Origin: Pseudomonadota bacterium
Lineage (GTDB): Bacteria > Pseudomonadota > Alphaproteobacteria > Rhizobiales > Tepidamorphaceae
Direction: 5' to 3'
Length of the DNA: 39,195 nucleotides
Assembly (NCBI GenBank): GCA_023458595.1
Contig: JAEWYT010000033.1
Span: forward strand, 1-39,195
A program made the position numbers and the translations under genes. Below the pieces are notes generated by a model. It had not been told where the DNA came from. It saw only the letters and a program-made list of their open reading frames with translations, and ran no database searches. Within the stretch, counting starts at the first letter, position 1. Each line of letters opens with the position of its first letter. Positions 27,432-35,693 of this stretch are shown piece after piece.

Positions 27432-28418
27432 ATGAATACTGCACTAACCGAGCCGCAGGCATTGCCGGACATGAAGGTGTCGGTCCGTCAGGTTTTCGGC
27501 ATCGACAGCGACATGGAAGTCCCCGCCTTTTCGGAACGCGACGAGCACGTTCCGGAGATCGATACCGACTACCAGTTCAACCGCGAGACCACGCTGGCGA
27601 TCCTCGCCGGCTTCGCCTACAACCGCCGCGTCCTGATCCAGGGCTATCACGGCACCGGCAAGTCGACGCATATCGAGCAGGTCGCCTCCCGCCTCAACTG
27701 GCCGTGCGTGCGCGTCAACCTCGACAGCCACATTTCGCGCATCGATCTCGTCGGCAAGGACGCGATCGTGCTGAAGGACGGCATGCAGGTGACCGAGTTC
27801 CAGGACGGCATCCTGCCGTGGGCGCTGCAGACCAATACCGCGCTCGTCTTCGACGAGTACGATGCCGGCCGCCCGGACGTGATGTTCGTCATCCAGCGCG
27901 TGCTGGAGGTCTCCGGCAAGCTGACGCTGCTCGACCAGCGCCGCGTCATCCGCCCGCATCCCGCCTTCCGGCTGTTCGCCACATCGAACACGATCGGCCT
28001 CGGCGACACCTCGGGCCTCTATCACGGCACCCAGCAGATCAACCAGGGCCAGATGGACCGCTGGTCGATCGTCGTCACGCTCAACTACCTGCCACACGAC
28101 GACGAGGTGGCGATCGTGCTGGCGAAGGCCAAGCACTACCAGAACGACGAGGGCCGCGACATCGTATCCAGGATGGTCCGCCTCGCCGACCTCACCCGCA
28201 ACGCCTTCATCAACGGCGACCTGTCGACGGTAATGAGCCCGCGCACCGTGATCACCTGGGCGGAGAACGTGAAGATCTTCGGCGACATCGGAATGGCTTT
28301 CCGCCTGACGTTCCTCAACAAGTGCGACGAGGTGGAGCGCAGCATCGTGGCCGAGTTCTATCAGCGTTGCTTCGGCAAGGAACTGCCGGAGTCGACGGTA
28401 AACGTCGCCCTCAACTGA
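27432..28418 (+). CDS. cobS: Cobaltochelatase AAA+ subunit CobS
   Basis: CobS is the ATPase ring partner of CobT; with CobN they insert cobalt into hydrogenobyrinate a,c-diamide in the aerobic cobalamin pathway. The 328-residue product has Walker A GYHGTGKST (71-79), Walker B LVFDEYDAG with Asp141-Glu142, the sensor region FRLFATSNTIGLGDTSGLYH and a C-terminal lid. GGAGG precedes the ATG at ideal spacing. cobT starts 16 bases after its stop. No cobN or cobalamin riboswitch is visible here. Confidence 0.97.
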   Translation: MNTALTEPQALPDMKVSVRQVFGIDSDMEVPAFSERDEHVPEIDTDYQFNRETTLAILAGFAYNRRVLIQGYHGTGKSTHIEQVASRLNWPCVRVNLDSHISRIDLVGKDAIVLKDGMQVTEFQDGILPWALQTNTALVFDEYDAGRPDVMFVIQRVLEVSGKLTLLDQRRVIRPHPAFRLFATSNTIGLGDTSGLYHGTQQINQGQMDRWSIVVTLNYLPHDDEVAIVLAKAKHYQNDEGRDIVSRMVRLADLTRNAFINGDLSTVMSPRTVITWAENVKIFGDIGMAFRLTFLNKCDEVERSIVAEFYQRCFGKELPESTVNVALN

Positions 28419-28434
28419 GGCGGACCTGAGCACC

Positions 28435-30369
28435 GTGTCCGGTCCCTCGACGAGCAACAGGAAGGCCGCCCAGCCCGGCCGTGCGGCACCGAACGAGCCG
28501 TTCAAGCGTGCCGTGACGGCCGCCGTGCGCGCGATTTCCGGCCGCGGCGACGTCGAGGTGAGCTACGCGTCGGACAGGGCGGGCTCGTCGGGCACCAGCG
28601 TGCGCATCCCCGAGCCCCCGCGCAAGATGACGGCCGCCGACGCCGCCGTCACGCGCGGCATCGCCGATTCCATGGCGCTCAGGATCGCCTGTCACGACCA
28701 GACCGTGCATCGCAAGCTGCTGCCGCAGGGTCGCAACGCCCGTGCGCTGTTCGAGGCCGTCGAGCAGGCGCGCTGCGAGTCGATCGGCTCGCAGCGCATG
28801 TCCGGCGTCGCCGACAACATCGGCGCCATGCTGGAGGCCCGCTACCAGCGCATGAACGTCGCGGCGGCCGAGAGCCGAGCGGACGCGCCCCTCGAGGAGG
28901 CGGTCGCTCTGATGACGCGCGAGCGCCTGACCGGCATGGCGCCGCCTCCGAGCGGCCAGCGGGCGGTCGACCTCTGGCGCGGCTGGATCGAGCAGAAGGC
29001 CGGCGGCGAGCTCGACCGGCTGGTCGACTGCGTCGACGACCAGGACGCCTACGCCCGGCTGGTGCGCGACATGATCGCCGCCTTCGACATGGCCGACGAG
29101 CTCGGCGCCGAGCAGGAGGACGAGGACGAATCGGCCGAGGGCGAGGACAATTCCGACACGCAGGGCGAGTCCGGCGAGGAGGGCGAGCAGGATGCCTCCG
29201 AGGCCGCCGCCGACGAGAGCCAGGACGCCTCCGAGCAGCAGGACGGCGAGGTCGAGGCGACCGAAACCCGCGCCGACGAGATCGACGACGACGCCGAGGC
29301 GGCCGACGCGACGGATTCGACCGAGCCGTGGCGGCCGAACTTCCCGTTCTCCAACATGACCGGGGAGAACGCCTACCGCATCTTCACGAGCCGCTTCGAC
29401 GAGACGGTGACCGCCGACGAACTGTGCGACACCGACGAGCTCGAGCGCCTGCGCGGCTTCCTCGACAAGCAGCTCCATCACCTCCAGGGCGTCGTCACGC
29501 GGCTCGCCAACCGGCTGCAGCGCCGGCTGATGGCCCAGCAGAACCGCGCCTGGGACTTCGACCTCGAGGAAGGCACGCTCGACGCCGCCCGCCTGCACCG
29601 CGTCGTCATCGACCCGCTGCATCCGCTGTCGTTCAAGATGGAGCGCGACACCAATTTCCGCGACACCGTGGTGACGCTGCTCCTCGACAATTCCGGCTCC
29701 ATGCGCGGCCGGCCGATCACGGTGGCGGCGACCTGCGCCGACATCCTCGCCCGCACGCTCGAGCGCTGCGGCGTGAAGGTCGAGATCCTCGGCTTCACAA
29801 CCCGCGCCTGGAAGGGCGGCCAGAGCCGCGAGATGTGGCTTTCCTCCGGCAAGCCGCTCAATCCCGGCCGGCTCAACGACCTGCGCCACATCATCTACAA
29901 GCCCGCCGACATGCCGTGGCGGCGCGCCCGCCGCAATCTCGGCCTGATGATGCGCGAGGGGCTTTTGAAGGAGAACATCGACGGCGAGGCGCTCGCCTGG
30001 GCGCACGATCGCCTGCTGGGCCGGTCCGAGCAGCGGCGGATTCTCATGATGATCTCCGACGGCGCGCCCGTCGACGACTCGACGCTCTCGGTCAATCCCG
30101 GAAACTACCTGGAACGCCACCTGCGCCAGGTGATCGAGGACATCGAGACCCGCTCCCCTGTGGAACTGATCGCCATCGGCATCGGCCACGACGTGACGCG
30201 CTACTACCGCCGCGCCGTCACCATCGTCGACGCCGAGGAGCTCGGCGGCGCGATGACCGAGAAGCTCGCCGAGCTGTTCGACGAGACGCCGGCCCTCTCC
30301 CGCGCCACGCCCCGCTCCCGCCCGCGCGCCGCGCATTCTCCCTCCCCCGTCTCCCGCACAATGGCGTGA
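28435..30369 (+). CDS. cobT: Cobaltochelatase subunit CobT
   Basis: CobT bridges CobS to the cobalt-inserting subunit CobN. The 644-residue product has a helical N-terminal domain. A very acidic linker at about 222-300 (EQEDEDESAEGEDNSD; ESGEEGEQDASEAAADESQD) is followed by a C-terminal von Willebrand A domain with the MIDAS motif DNSGSMRG at about residue 418 and MMISDGAPVDDSTLS. GTG at 28435 is used as the start, 16 bases after cobS. The tail is Ser/Pro/Arg-rich. Length fits the family. Confidence 0.96.
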   Translation: MSGPSTSNRKAAQPGRAAPNEPFKRAVTAAVRAISGRGDVEVSYASDRAGSSGTSVRIPEPPRKMTAADAAVTRGIADSMALRIACHDQTVHRKLLPQGRNARALFEAVEQARCESIGSQRMSGVADNIGAMLEARYQRMNVAAAESRADAPLEEAVALMTRERLTGMAPPPSGQRAVDLWRGWIEQKAGGELDRLVDCVDDQDAYARLVRDMIAAFDMADELGAEQEDEDESAEGEDNSDTQGESGEEGEQDASEAAADESQDASEQQDGEVEATETRADEIDDDAEAADATDSTEPWRPNFPFSNMTGENAYRIFTSRFDETVTADELCDTDELERLRGFLDKQLHHLQGVVTRLANRLQRRLMAQQNRAWDFDLEEGTLDAARLHRVVIDPLHPLSFKMERDTNFRDTVVTLLLDNSGSMRGRPITVAATCADILARTLERCGVKVEILGFTTRAWKGGQSREMWLSSGKPLNPGRLNDLRHIIYKPADMPWRRARRNLGLMMREGLLKENIDGEALAWAHDRLLGRSEQRRILMMISDGAPVDDSTLSVNPGNYLERHLRQVIEDIETRSPVELIAIGIGHDVTRYYRRAVTIVDAEELGGAMTEKLAELFDETPALSRATPRSRPRAAHSPSPVSRTMA

Positions 30370-30377
30370 CGGGGCCC

Positions 30378-31394
30378 ATGCCCCGCCGGCTGTACGTCCT
30401 CACCGTCCTTGCGCTCGCGGCAGGCCTTTTTCTGCCGTCCGGCCCGCTCGCCGCGCAGCAGTCGGTCCCCGTCCGGGCCGCCCCCGTCGCCGCCTTCGAC
30501 GAGGACGATCCGACCGGGACCGTGTTCGGCGGCGTGCGCTTTCTCGGCGGCATCCAGCTCGACTCCACCGACGACCGTTTCGGCGGCCTGTCGGGTGTCG
30601 AAATCTCGCCCGACGGCCGCAAGGTGCTGTTCGTCAGCGACGTCGGCGACCTGTTCTCCGCCACCCTCGACTACGACGGCGGCGTGCTGGCCGGGCTTTC
30701 CGACGTCGCCATCCACCGCCTGGTCGGCACCGGGGGCGAACGGCTCGGCAGCAAGGAGAGCTCGGACGCGGAATCGCTGCGCTCGGCGAGCGGCCGAGGC
30801 CTGTCGGGCCGCATCCTGGTCGGTTTCGAGCGCGACAACCGCGTGCTCGACTATGCGATCGACGAAGCCGGCCGGCCGCACGGGGCGACCCGCCTGCCGC
30901 TGCCGGCGTCCGCCGCCGACCTACCCTACAACCAGGGCTTCGAGGCGATCGCCGTCGTCCCGCCGGGCGCCCCGAACGCCGGCGCCGTCCTCGTCTTCGC
31001 CGAGAGCGAGCGTCCCGGCAGCCCCGGCGTCGTCCCCGGCTGGATGATCGCCGACGGCAAGGTCCGCGACATCGGCCTCGAGCGCACCTCCGGCTTCGAC
31101 GTGACCGACGCGATCGCGCTTCCCAACGGCGACCTGATCGTGCTGGAGCGGCAGTTCAGCCTTCTGCTCGGCGTGGCGATGCGGCTGCGGCGCATCCCGG
31201 CGGCCGCCCTCGACGGTCCCCAGCCGATGGACGGGAAGACGCTGCTGACCGCCGGCATGGCGCACGCGATCGACAACATGGAAGGCCTCGCCGTCCATAC
31301 GGACACGCAGGGCCGCACCATCCTGACGATTGTCTCGGACGACAATTTCAACGTCCTGCAGCGCACCCTGATCCTGCAGTTCGAGCTGCTGTAG
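30378..31394 (+). CDS. Secreted phytase-esterase-like beta-propeller protein
   Basis: The 338-residue product resembles the 'esterase-like activity of phytase' family (PF13449). A signal peptide (MPRRLYVLTVLALAAGLFLP, cleavage near residue 26, PLAAQQ) is followed by propeller repeats such as FGGLSGVEISPDGRKVLFVS, SDAESLRSASGRG and PYNQGFEAIAVVP. NMEGLAVHTDTQGRTIL, the family's C-terminal run, precedes VSDDNFNVLQRT. Substrate is unknown. It starts 8 bases after cobT and is likely in the cobST transcript, although a link to cobalamin is not evident. Confidence 0.88.
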   Translation: MPRRLYVLTVLALAAGLFLPSGPLAAQQSVPVRAAPVAAFDEDDPTGTVFGGVRFLGGIQLDSTDDRFGGLSGVEISPDGRKVLFVSDVGDLFSATLDYDGGVLAGLSDVAIHRLVGTGGERLGSKESSDAESLRSASGRGLSGRILVGFERDNRVLDYAIDEAGRPHGATRLPLPASAADLPYNQGFEAIAVVPPGAPNAGAVLVFAESERPGSPGVVPGWMIADGKVRDIGLERTSGFDVTDAIALPNGDLIVLERQFSLLLGVAMRLRRIPAAALDGPQPMDGKTLLTAGMAHAIDNMEGLAVHTDTQGRTILTIVSDDNFNVLQRTLILQFELL

Positions 31395-31435
31395 GGCGGC
31401 ACGGCCGGCGCGCCCGTCCGGATGGCGGGGCCGTT

Positions 31436-31463
31436 CCCGCATTGCGCTGACGCTCCATGCGGG
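31436..31463. terminator. Hairpin between convergent phytase-like and YhhQ-type genes
   Basis: CCCGCAT (31436-31442) pairs with ATGCGGG (31457-31463), with an inner GCG/CGC stem and a CTGA loop. It lies between two converging genes, 41 bases past one stop and 30 past the other. No T-tract is present, so its strength is uncertain. Confidence 0.4.
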
Positions 31464-31493
31464 CCACCGCGCTCGAGGCGGGAAAGCCGTCGC

Positions 31494-32111
31494 CTACAGC
31501 GCCGGATATTCCTCCGGCTTCGCCTCGATGCGGCCGCGCAGCAGGTGGAACGGGCCGAGCATGACGACCGCGTGCACGGCCTTCACCACGAAGTCGAACG
31601 TCGCCCAGCCGACCCACACCGGCAGCACGAGGCCCCAGTAGGAGGCCTCCCCCACGCCCGAGCCGGCGAAGGCCAGCGTGAAGAAGATCGCCGTGTCGAC
31701 GGCCGAGCCGATCAGCGAGGAGACGAGCGGCGCCGTCCACCAGAAGTGCCGGCGCAGGCGGTGGAACACCGCGACGTCGACGAGCTGCGCGGTGAGGAAC
31801 GCCGTCCCGGAGGCGAGCGCGATGCGCGGCGTCGCCAGGATGACGGACAGGACGACGGCCGCCGCGAAGCCGGCATAGACCACGCGGCGCGCGGCGGCGG
31901 GGCCGAAGCGGCGGTTGGTGAGGTCGGTGACGAGGAAGGCGAAGGGATAGGTGAAGGCGCCCCAGGTCAGGTAGTCGGCGAGACCGAGGGGCGTGAACGG
32001 GTGCTGGACGAGGATGTTCGAGGCGACGACGACCACGGTCATGGCGATGACCGGAATCAGTAACCGGGCCGCGGCCGGCCCGGTTCTGGTCTCGTCGTCC
32101 CGATGTCGCAT
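31494..32111 (-). CDS. VUT/YhhQ family queuosine-precursor transporter
   Basis: The 205-residue multi-pass inner-membrane protein belongs to the VUT family (YhhQ in E. coli imports preQ0/preQ1 for queuosine). Motifs include WGAFTYPFAFLVTDLTNRRF (about 50-69), ASGTAFLTAQLVDVAVFHRL and LVSSLIGSAVDTAIFF, with about six hydrophobic segments. It lies 26 bases downstream of rpmB and may share its promoter, which would tie tRNA-modification precursor uptake to ribosome synthesis. Confidence 0.93.
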   Translation of the reverse strand: MRHRDDETRTGPAAARLLIPVIAMTVVVVASNILVQHPFTPLGLADYLTWGAFTYPFAFLVTDLTNRRFGPAAARRVVYAGFAAAVVLSVILATPRIALASGTAFLTAQLVDVAVFHRLRRHFWWTAPLVSSLIGSAVDTAIFFTLAFAGSGVGEASYWGLVLPVWVGWATFDFVVKAVHAVVMLGPFHLLRGRIEAKPEEYPAL

Positions 32112-32137
32112 GACGCGCGCCGGTCGGGCGCGACCGG

Positions 32138-32431
32138 TCAGGCGGCCGAAGCGGCGGTCGCCTTGGCGATGTCGCGCTTCAGGCCGAGCGCCTTGTCGGA
32201 CAGTTCCTCGTCGCGCGCCTTCAGAAGGAACGCGTCGAGGCCGCCGCGGTGCTCGACGCTGCGCAGGGCGTGCGCCGAGATGCGCAGCTTGTAGCTGCGG
32301 CCGAGCGCGTCGCTGATGAGCGTCACGTTGACGAGGTTGGGAAGGAACCGACGCCGCGTCTTGTTGTTGGCGTGGCTCACATTGTTGCCGGTCATGACCG
32401 ACTTTCCGGTCAATTCACAACGCCGGGCCAT
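32138..32431 (-). CDS. rpmB: 50S ribosomal protein L28
   Basis: The 97-residue L28 begins MARRCELTGKSVMTGNNVSH and contains NKTRRRFLPNLVNV, SYKLRISAHALRSVEHRGGL and a C-terminal KARDEELSDKALGLKRDIAK. That matches the longer alphaproteobacterial form. It has its own promoter about 80 bases upstream and a strong hairpin in the leader, and precedes the YhhQ-type gene. Confidence 0.98.
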   Translation of the reverse strand: MARRCELTGKSVMTGNNVSHANNKTRRRFLPNLVNVTLISDALGRSYKLRISAHALRSVEHRGGLDAFLLKARDEELSDKALGLKRDIAKATAASAA

Positions 32432-32456
32432 TGTACTGATCCTCGAATTGTCTGCG

Positions 32457-32479
32457 GGCCGCCGGAAGCGCCGGCGGCC
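32457..32479 (-). promoter_or_regulatory. Leader hairpin upstream of rpmB
   Basis: A perfect 9-base stem GGCCGCCGG / CCGGCGGCC with a 5-base loop lies within the rpmB 5' leader, ending 26 bases before the ATG. Ribosomal protein leaders often bind their own protein, so autoregulation is possible; a transcript-stabilising role is the alternative. Confidence 0.6.
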
Positions 32480-32514
32480 GGTCGGCCTTGCCGTGTAAGG
32501 GGTTTCGCGGCAAG

Positions 32515-32543
32515 CGTATAGAGAGCGGCTCGCGAAGCGTCAA
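32515..32543 (-). promoter_or_regulatory. Strong sigma-70-type promoter of rpmB
   Basis: On the minus strand TTGACG (32538-32543), exactly 17 bases, then TATACG (32515-32520). The predicted transcription start near 32508 gives a leader of about 77 bases that includes the hairpin. Confidence 0.7.
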
Positions 32544-32715
32544 GCGCCGAGGCCGATTCGGCGCGGCGAATCTGGGCGAAAAAGCGTCCCGGTCACGGTC
32601 TTGACCCAATTCCGGTATAACCGTTCCTTAACCCTACCGGGAGACTCTTCGTCGGGTGGGGCGTAGCGTTTCCGGCAAGGCCGGGGTCCGGCCGGTCAGT
32701 GAAGAGGCTGAAGTG

Positions 32716-33582
32716 ATGAGGACGGGTGCGTCGTTGGCCGGTCTTGGCGGCAGGGCCGTCCTTCCGGCCGCGTTTGCGGGTCTTTTCCTGTCATTCGGCG
32801 CGGCGTCGGCCGCGGAATACAAGTTCGCGACGGATTACAGCGCCTTCCTCGCCGGCGTCCCGATCGGCAAGGCCACCCTCACCGGCACCTTCGACGGTCC
32901 CCAGTACCGCCTCGACGGCTACGGCAAGCTCACCGGCCTGGCCGGCGCGGTCTACGACTACACCGCCAGCGCCTCCTCCGCCGGCCGGCTGATGTCCGGC
33001 AAGGCCCAGCCGCGCGCCTTCAGCGTCGACGCCTCCGACGGCAAGGAGAAGGCCACCGTCCGCATGACCATGAACGAGGCCGGCATCCGCCGCCTCAAGC
33101 TCAGTCCGCCGATGCCGAAGGATTGGTACAACCATCCCAAGCGCGTGAAGGTGACCGACAAGGACACGAAGAACACCCTCGACCCGATGAGCGCGCTGAT
33201 CGTCGCCGGCAACACGGCGAACGGCCTCGACAAGCATGCCTGCGAGCGCACCGTGCCGGTCTTCAACGGCCGCGAGCGCTTCGACGTGAACCTCGAGTTC
33301 CGCAAGGTCGAGGCGGTGAGTGACGTGAACGTCGCCGGCGGCCAGGTCCTCGTCTGCGGCGCCCACTACCGCGCCGTCGCCGGCCATCGCACCGACAAGA
33401 AGGAGGTGGAGATGGCCGAGAAGATCGACATCGAGCTGAAGCTCGCCCCGCTCGCCGGCTCCGGGCTCTTGGTGCCCTACCGCATCTCGATCCCGACGCC
33501 GCTCGGCCTCGCCGTCATCCAGGCCGGCGCGACGACGACCACGGGCGTGCTGACCGAGCAGTCGGCGGCGCTCGCCGAGTAG
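32716..33582 (+). CDS. DUF3108 domain periplasmic protein
   Basis: The 288-residue exported protein has a signal peptide (LPAAFAGLFLSFGAASAAEY, cleavage near residue 33) and then the family opening YSAFLAGVPIGKATLTGTF. DPMSALIVAGNTANGL and a C-terminal LVPYRISIPTPLGLAVIQAG follow. DUF3108 proteins have a lipocalin-like beta fold and no established function. The ATG at 32716 fits the signal peptide; the upstream GTG at 32656 adds 20 residues unlike the family. It is divergent from rpmB. In related genomes, as I recall, the helicase gene follows directly; here the TetR cassette lies between. Confidence 0.88.
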   Translation: MRTGASLAGLGGRAVLPAAFAGLFLSFGAASAAEYKFATDYSAFLAGVPIGKATLTGTFDGPQYRLDGYGKLTGLAGAVYDYTASASSAGRLMSGKAQPRAFSVDASDGKEKATVRMTMNEAGIRRLKLSPPMPKDWYNHPKRVKVTDKDTKNTLDPMSALIVAGNTANGLDKHACERTVPVFNGRERFDVNLEFRKVEAVSDVNVAGGQVLVCGAHYRAVAGHRTDKKEVEMAEKIDIELKLAPLAGSGLLVPYRISIPTPLGLAVIQAGATTTTGVLTEQSAALAE

Positions 33583-33769
33583 CCGGCCCGTATCCGCGAA
33601 ATCTCAGCGCCACGATCCCTCCGCGTCCCCTCCGTGGGCCCGGCCGCGGCTAATTGCGTCCGCTCGACCGCCGGTGGAGCCGCCGGGGCGCTAACAAGCC
33701 TTTCAGGGTCAAATAGAACCATTCGAACGGGTGGACGTTCAGCAACCGGGAGCGGTGCCGTTTTATGGC

Positions 33770-33798
33770 TTGACCACATACCGACCAGTTGGTATGCA
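33770..33798 (+). promoter_or_regulatory. Promoter with embedded TetR-type operator
   Basis: TTGACC (33770-33775), 17 bases, then TATGCA (33793-33798) form a plausible promoter. Between and across them lies an inverted repeat at 33777-33796, CATACCGACC / AGTTGGTATG, with 8 of 10 positions symmetric; the ACCGACC core resembles known TetR-family operators. It ends 22 bases before the TetR start codon, so autorepression of the whole operon is likely. Confidence 0.65.
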
Positions 33799-33818
33799 AC
33801 GGCCATCGAGAGGATGAC

Positions 33819-34445
33819 ATGCCGAAAACCGCCGCAAAGCCCGGTGCAAGATCGAAGCTGCTGGACGCCGCCCTGTCCGTGATCCGGGCCAAGGGCTATT
33901 CGGCGACCACGGTCGACGAGTTGTGCGCGGCCGCCGGCGTCACCAAGGGCGCGTTCTTCCACCACTTCAAGAGCAAGGACGAGCTCGGCGTCGCCGCCGC
34001 GCAGCACTGGTCGGAGACGACCGGAGCGCTGTTTGCCGAAGCGCCCTATCACGACCATGCCGATCCGCTCGATCGCGTCCTCGGCTATCTCGCCTTCCGA
34101 AAGGCGCTGCTGCAGGGCGGCGTGCCCGAGTTCACCTGTCTCGTCGGCACCATGGTGCAGGAGACCTACGAGACGGCGCCTACCATTCGCGATGCCTGCG
34201 ACCGCAGCATCAGCGGCCATGCCGAGACGCTGGAAGCCGATATCGAAGCGGCGATGCGTGACCGGGGCATGCGCCCCGATTGGACGGCCAGGTCGCTCGC
34301 GCTCCACACCCAGGCCGTTCTCCAGGGCGCTTTCATTCTCGCCAAGGCGAAAGGCGGGGCGGAGATCGCCGCCGACAGCATCGATCATCTCACCCGGTAT
34401 CTGGAGCTGCTTTTCGGCCCGGGAAACACCGAACGTCAGTCATGA
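33819..34445 (+). CDS. TetR/AcrR family transcriptional regulator
   Basis: The 208-residue repressor has an N-terminal helix-turn-helix (about 11-57; LLDAALSVIRAKGYSATTVD and GVTKGAFFHHFKSKDEL, the recognition helix). A C-terminal ligand domain (about 75-200) contains FTCLVGTMVQETYETAPTIR, typical of the TetR_C subgroup regulating stress and catabolic genes. GAGAGGA lies a few bases before the ATG at 33819. Its own operator lies upstream. The SRPBCC gene starts 23 bases after its stop. Confidence 0.95.
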   Translation: MPKTAAKPGARSKLLDAALSVIRAKGYSATTVDELCAAAGVTKGAFFHHFKSKDELGVAAAQHWSETTGALFAEAPYHDHADPLDRVLGYLAFRKALLQGGVPEFTCLVGTMVQETYETAPTIRDACDRSISGHAETLEADIEAAMRDRGMRPDWTARSLALHTQAVLQGAFILAKAKGGAEIAADSIDHLTRYLELLFGPGNTERQS

Positions 34446-34468
34446 AATCAGCCCAAGAGGAGACCAAC

Positions 34469-34912
34469 ATGCCCAATACGATCCGACTCCACCGGGTGAT
34501 CGCCGCCAAGCCGGAGAAGATATATCGCGCGTTTCTGGAGAGGGATGCCGTGGCGAGCTGGCTGCCACCTTACGGGTACGTCTGCACGGTCCACGAACTC
34601 GATGCGAAAGTGGGCGGCAGCCACAGGATGTCGTTCCGGAACTTCACGACGGGCAAGGGCCACTCCTTCGGCGGCACCTATGTCGAACTCGTGCCGGGCG
34701 AGCGCCTCGTCTACACGGACGCGTTCGACGACCCGAATCTGCCGGGCGAGCTGCGCACCGCCGTGACCCTGAAGGCCGTTTCGGTGGGCACCGAGGTGAA
34801 TATCGAGCAGGAAGGCGTGCCGGACGTGATCCCGGCCGAGGCCTGCTACCTTGGATGGCAGGACTCCCTGCGCAAGCTCGCGAAGCTCGTCGAGCCGGAA
34901 ATCAACCCGTAG
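34469..34912 (+). CDS. SRPBCC / AHSA1-like lipid-binding protein
   Basis: The 147-residue protein is of the START/SRPBCC fold (AHSA1 subgroup). It has IRLHRVIAAKPEKIYRAFLE at the N-terminus, ASWLPPYGYVCTVHELDAKV, YVELVPGERLVYTDAF, and GWQDSLRKLAKLVEP at the C-terminus. Such proteins bind hydrophobic ligands in a pocket; ligands vary. AGAGGAG precedes the ATG at 34469 at ideal spacing; an ATG at 34442 overlaps the TetR stop but is less well placed. It is the second gene of the TetR operon. Confidence 0.93.
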   Translation: MPNTIRLHRVIAAKPEKIYRAFLERDAVASWLPPYGYVCTVHELDAKVGGSHRMSFRNFTTGKGHSFGGTYVELVPGERLVYTDAFDDPNLPGELRTAVTLKAVSVGTEVNIEQEGVPDVIPAEACYLGWQDSLRKLAKLVEPEINP

Positions 34913-34928
34913 CCGGGTGCGCGGACGA

Positions 34929-35579
34929 ATGCCCCCCACCATCACCGCCTTTGCACGGTCGCCCGATCGCGGCAGGGGCCTGGCGCGCGACATGCGCGTG
35001 CGCTGGGCGCTCGAGGAAGTGGGCGAGCCTTACGACGTTCGTCTTCTTTCGTTCGAGGCGATGAAGGAACCCGCGCATCGGGCGCTTCATCCTTTCGGGC
35101 AGATTCCGACCTATGAAGACGGCGATCTCGTCCTGTTCGAGTCCGGTGCCATCGTGTTCCATATCGCGGAGCGCCATGCGGGCCTGCTGCCGGACGACGG
35201 GAATGCCCGGGCGCACGCGATCACATGGATGTTTGCCGCGCTGGACACGATGGAGCCGCCGATCTTCGACCGCACCCTCGTCAGGATCCTCGAGCGCGAC
35301 GAGCCCTGGTACGAGCACCGCCTGCGTGCCCTCGAGGACAGCATCCGAAAACGGCTGGGCGACCTCTCCTGTCGTCTCGGCGACGCCGATTGGCTCGATG
35401 GCGCGTTCAGCGCCGGTGACCTGCTGATGGTGACGGTGCTGCGCAGGCTGCACGGCTCGGGCATGCTGGAGGAGTATCCGAACCTCTCCGCCTATGTCGC
35501 CCGCGGCGAGGCGCGGCCCGCCTACAAGCGCGCTTTCGCCTCTCAGCTGGCGGTCTTCACCGCCGCATCGGCGAACTGA
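34929..35579 (+). CDS. Glutathione S-transferase family protein
   Basis: The 216-residue product has an N-terminal thioredoxin-like domain (GRGLARDMRVRWALEEVGEP; PFGQIPTYEDGDLVLFESGA with the cis-Pro and Glu-Ser of the glutathione site). A helical C-terminal domain (ERHAGLLPDDGNARAHAITW; DWLDGAFSAGDLLMVTVLRR) follows. It would conjugate or reduce electrophiles. It starts 16 bases after the SRPBCC gene with a weak ribosome binding site. With the TetR regulator it suggests an inducible response to a hydrophobic electrophile. Confidence 0.94.
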   Translation: MPPTITAFARSPDRGRGLARDMRVRWALEEVGEPYDVRLLSFEAMKEPAHRALHPFGQIPTYEDGDLVLFESGAIVFHIAERHAGLLPDDGNARAHAITWMFAALDTMEPPIFDRTLVRILERDEPWYEHRLRALEDSIRKRLGDLSCRLGDADWLDGAFSAGDLLMVTVLRRLHGSGMLEEYPNLSAYVARGEARPAYKRAFASQLAVFTAASAN

Positions 35580-35693
35580 CGAAGGTCCGCTCCGGAATCG
35601 GGGGGGACATGCCCGCGACGCGACCGTTCCGAGCCCGGCCCGAACGGCCGCCTCGCTGCAGGTGGCGCCGGAGCGCCGCGACGACGAAGGAAC

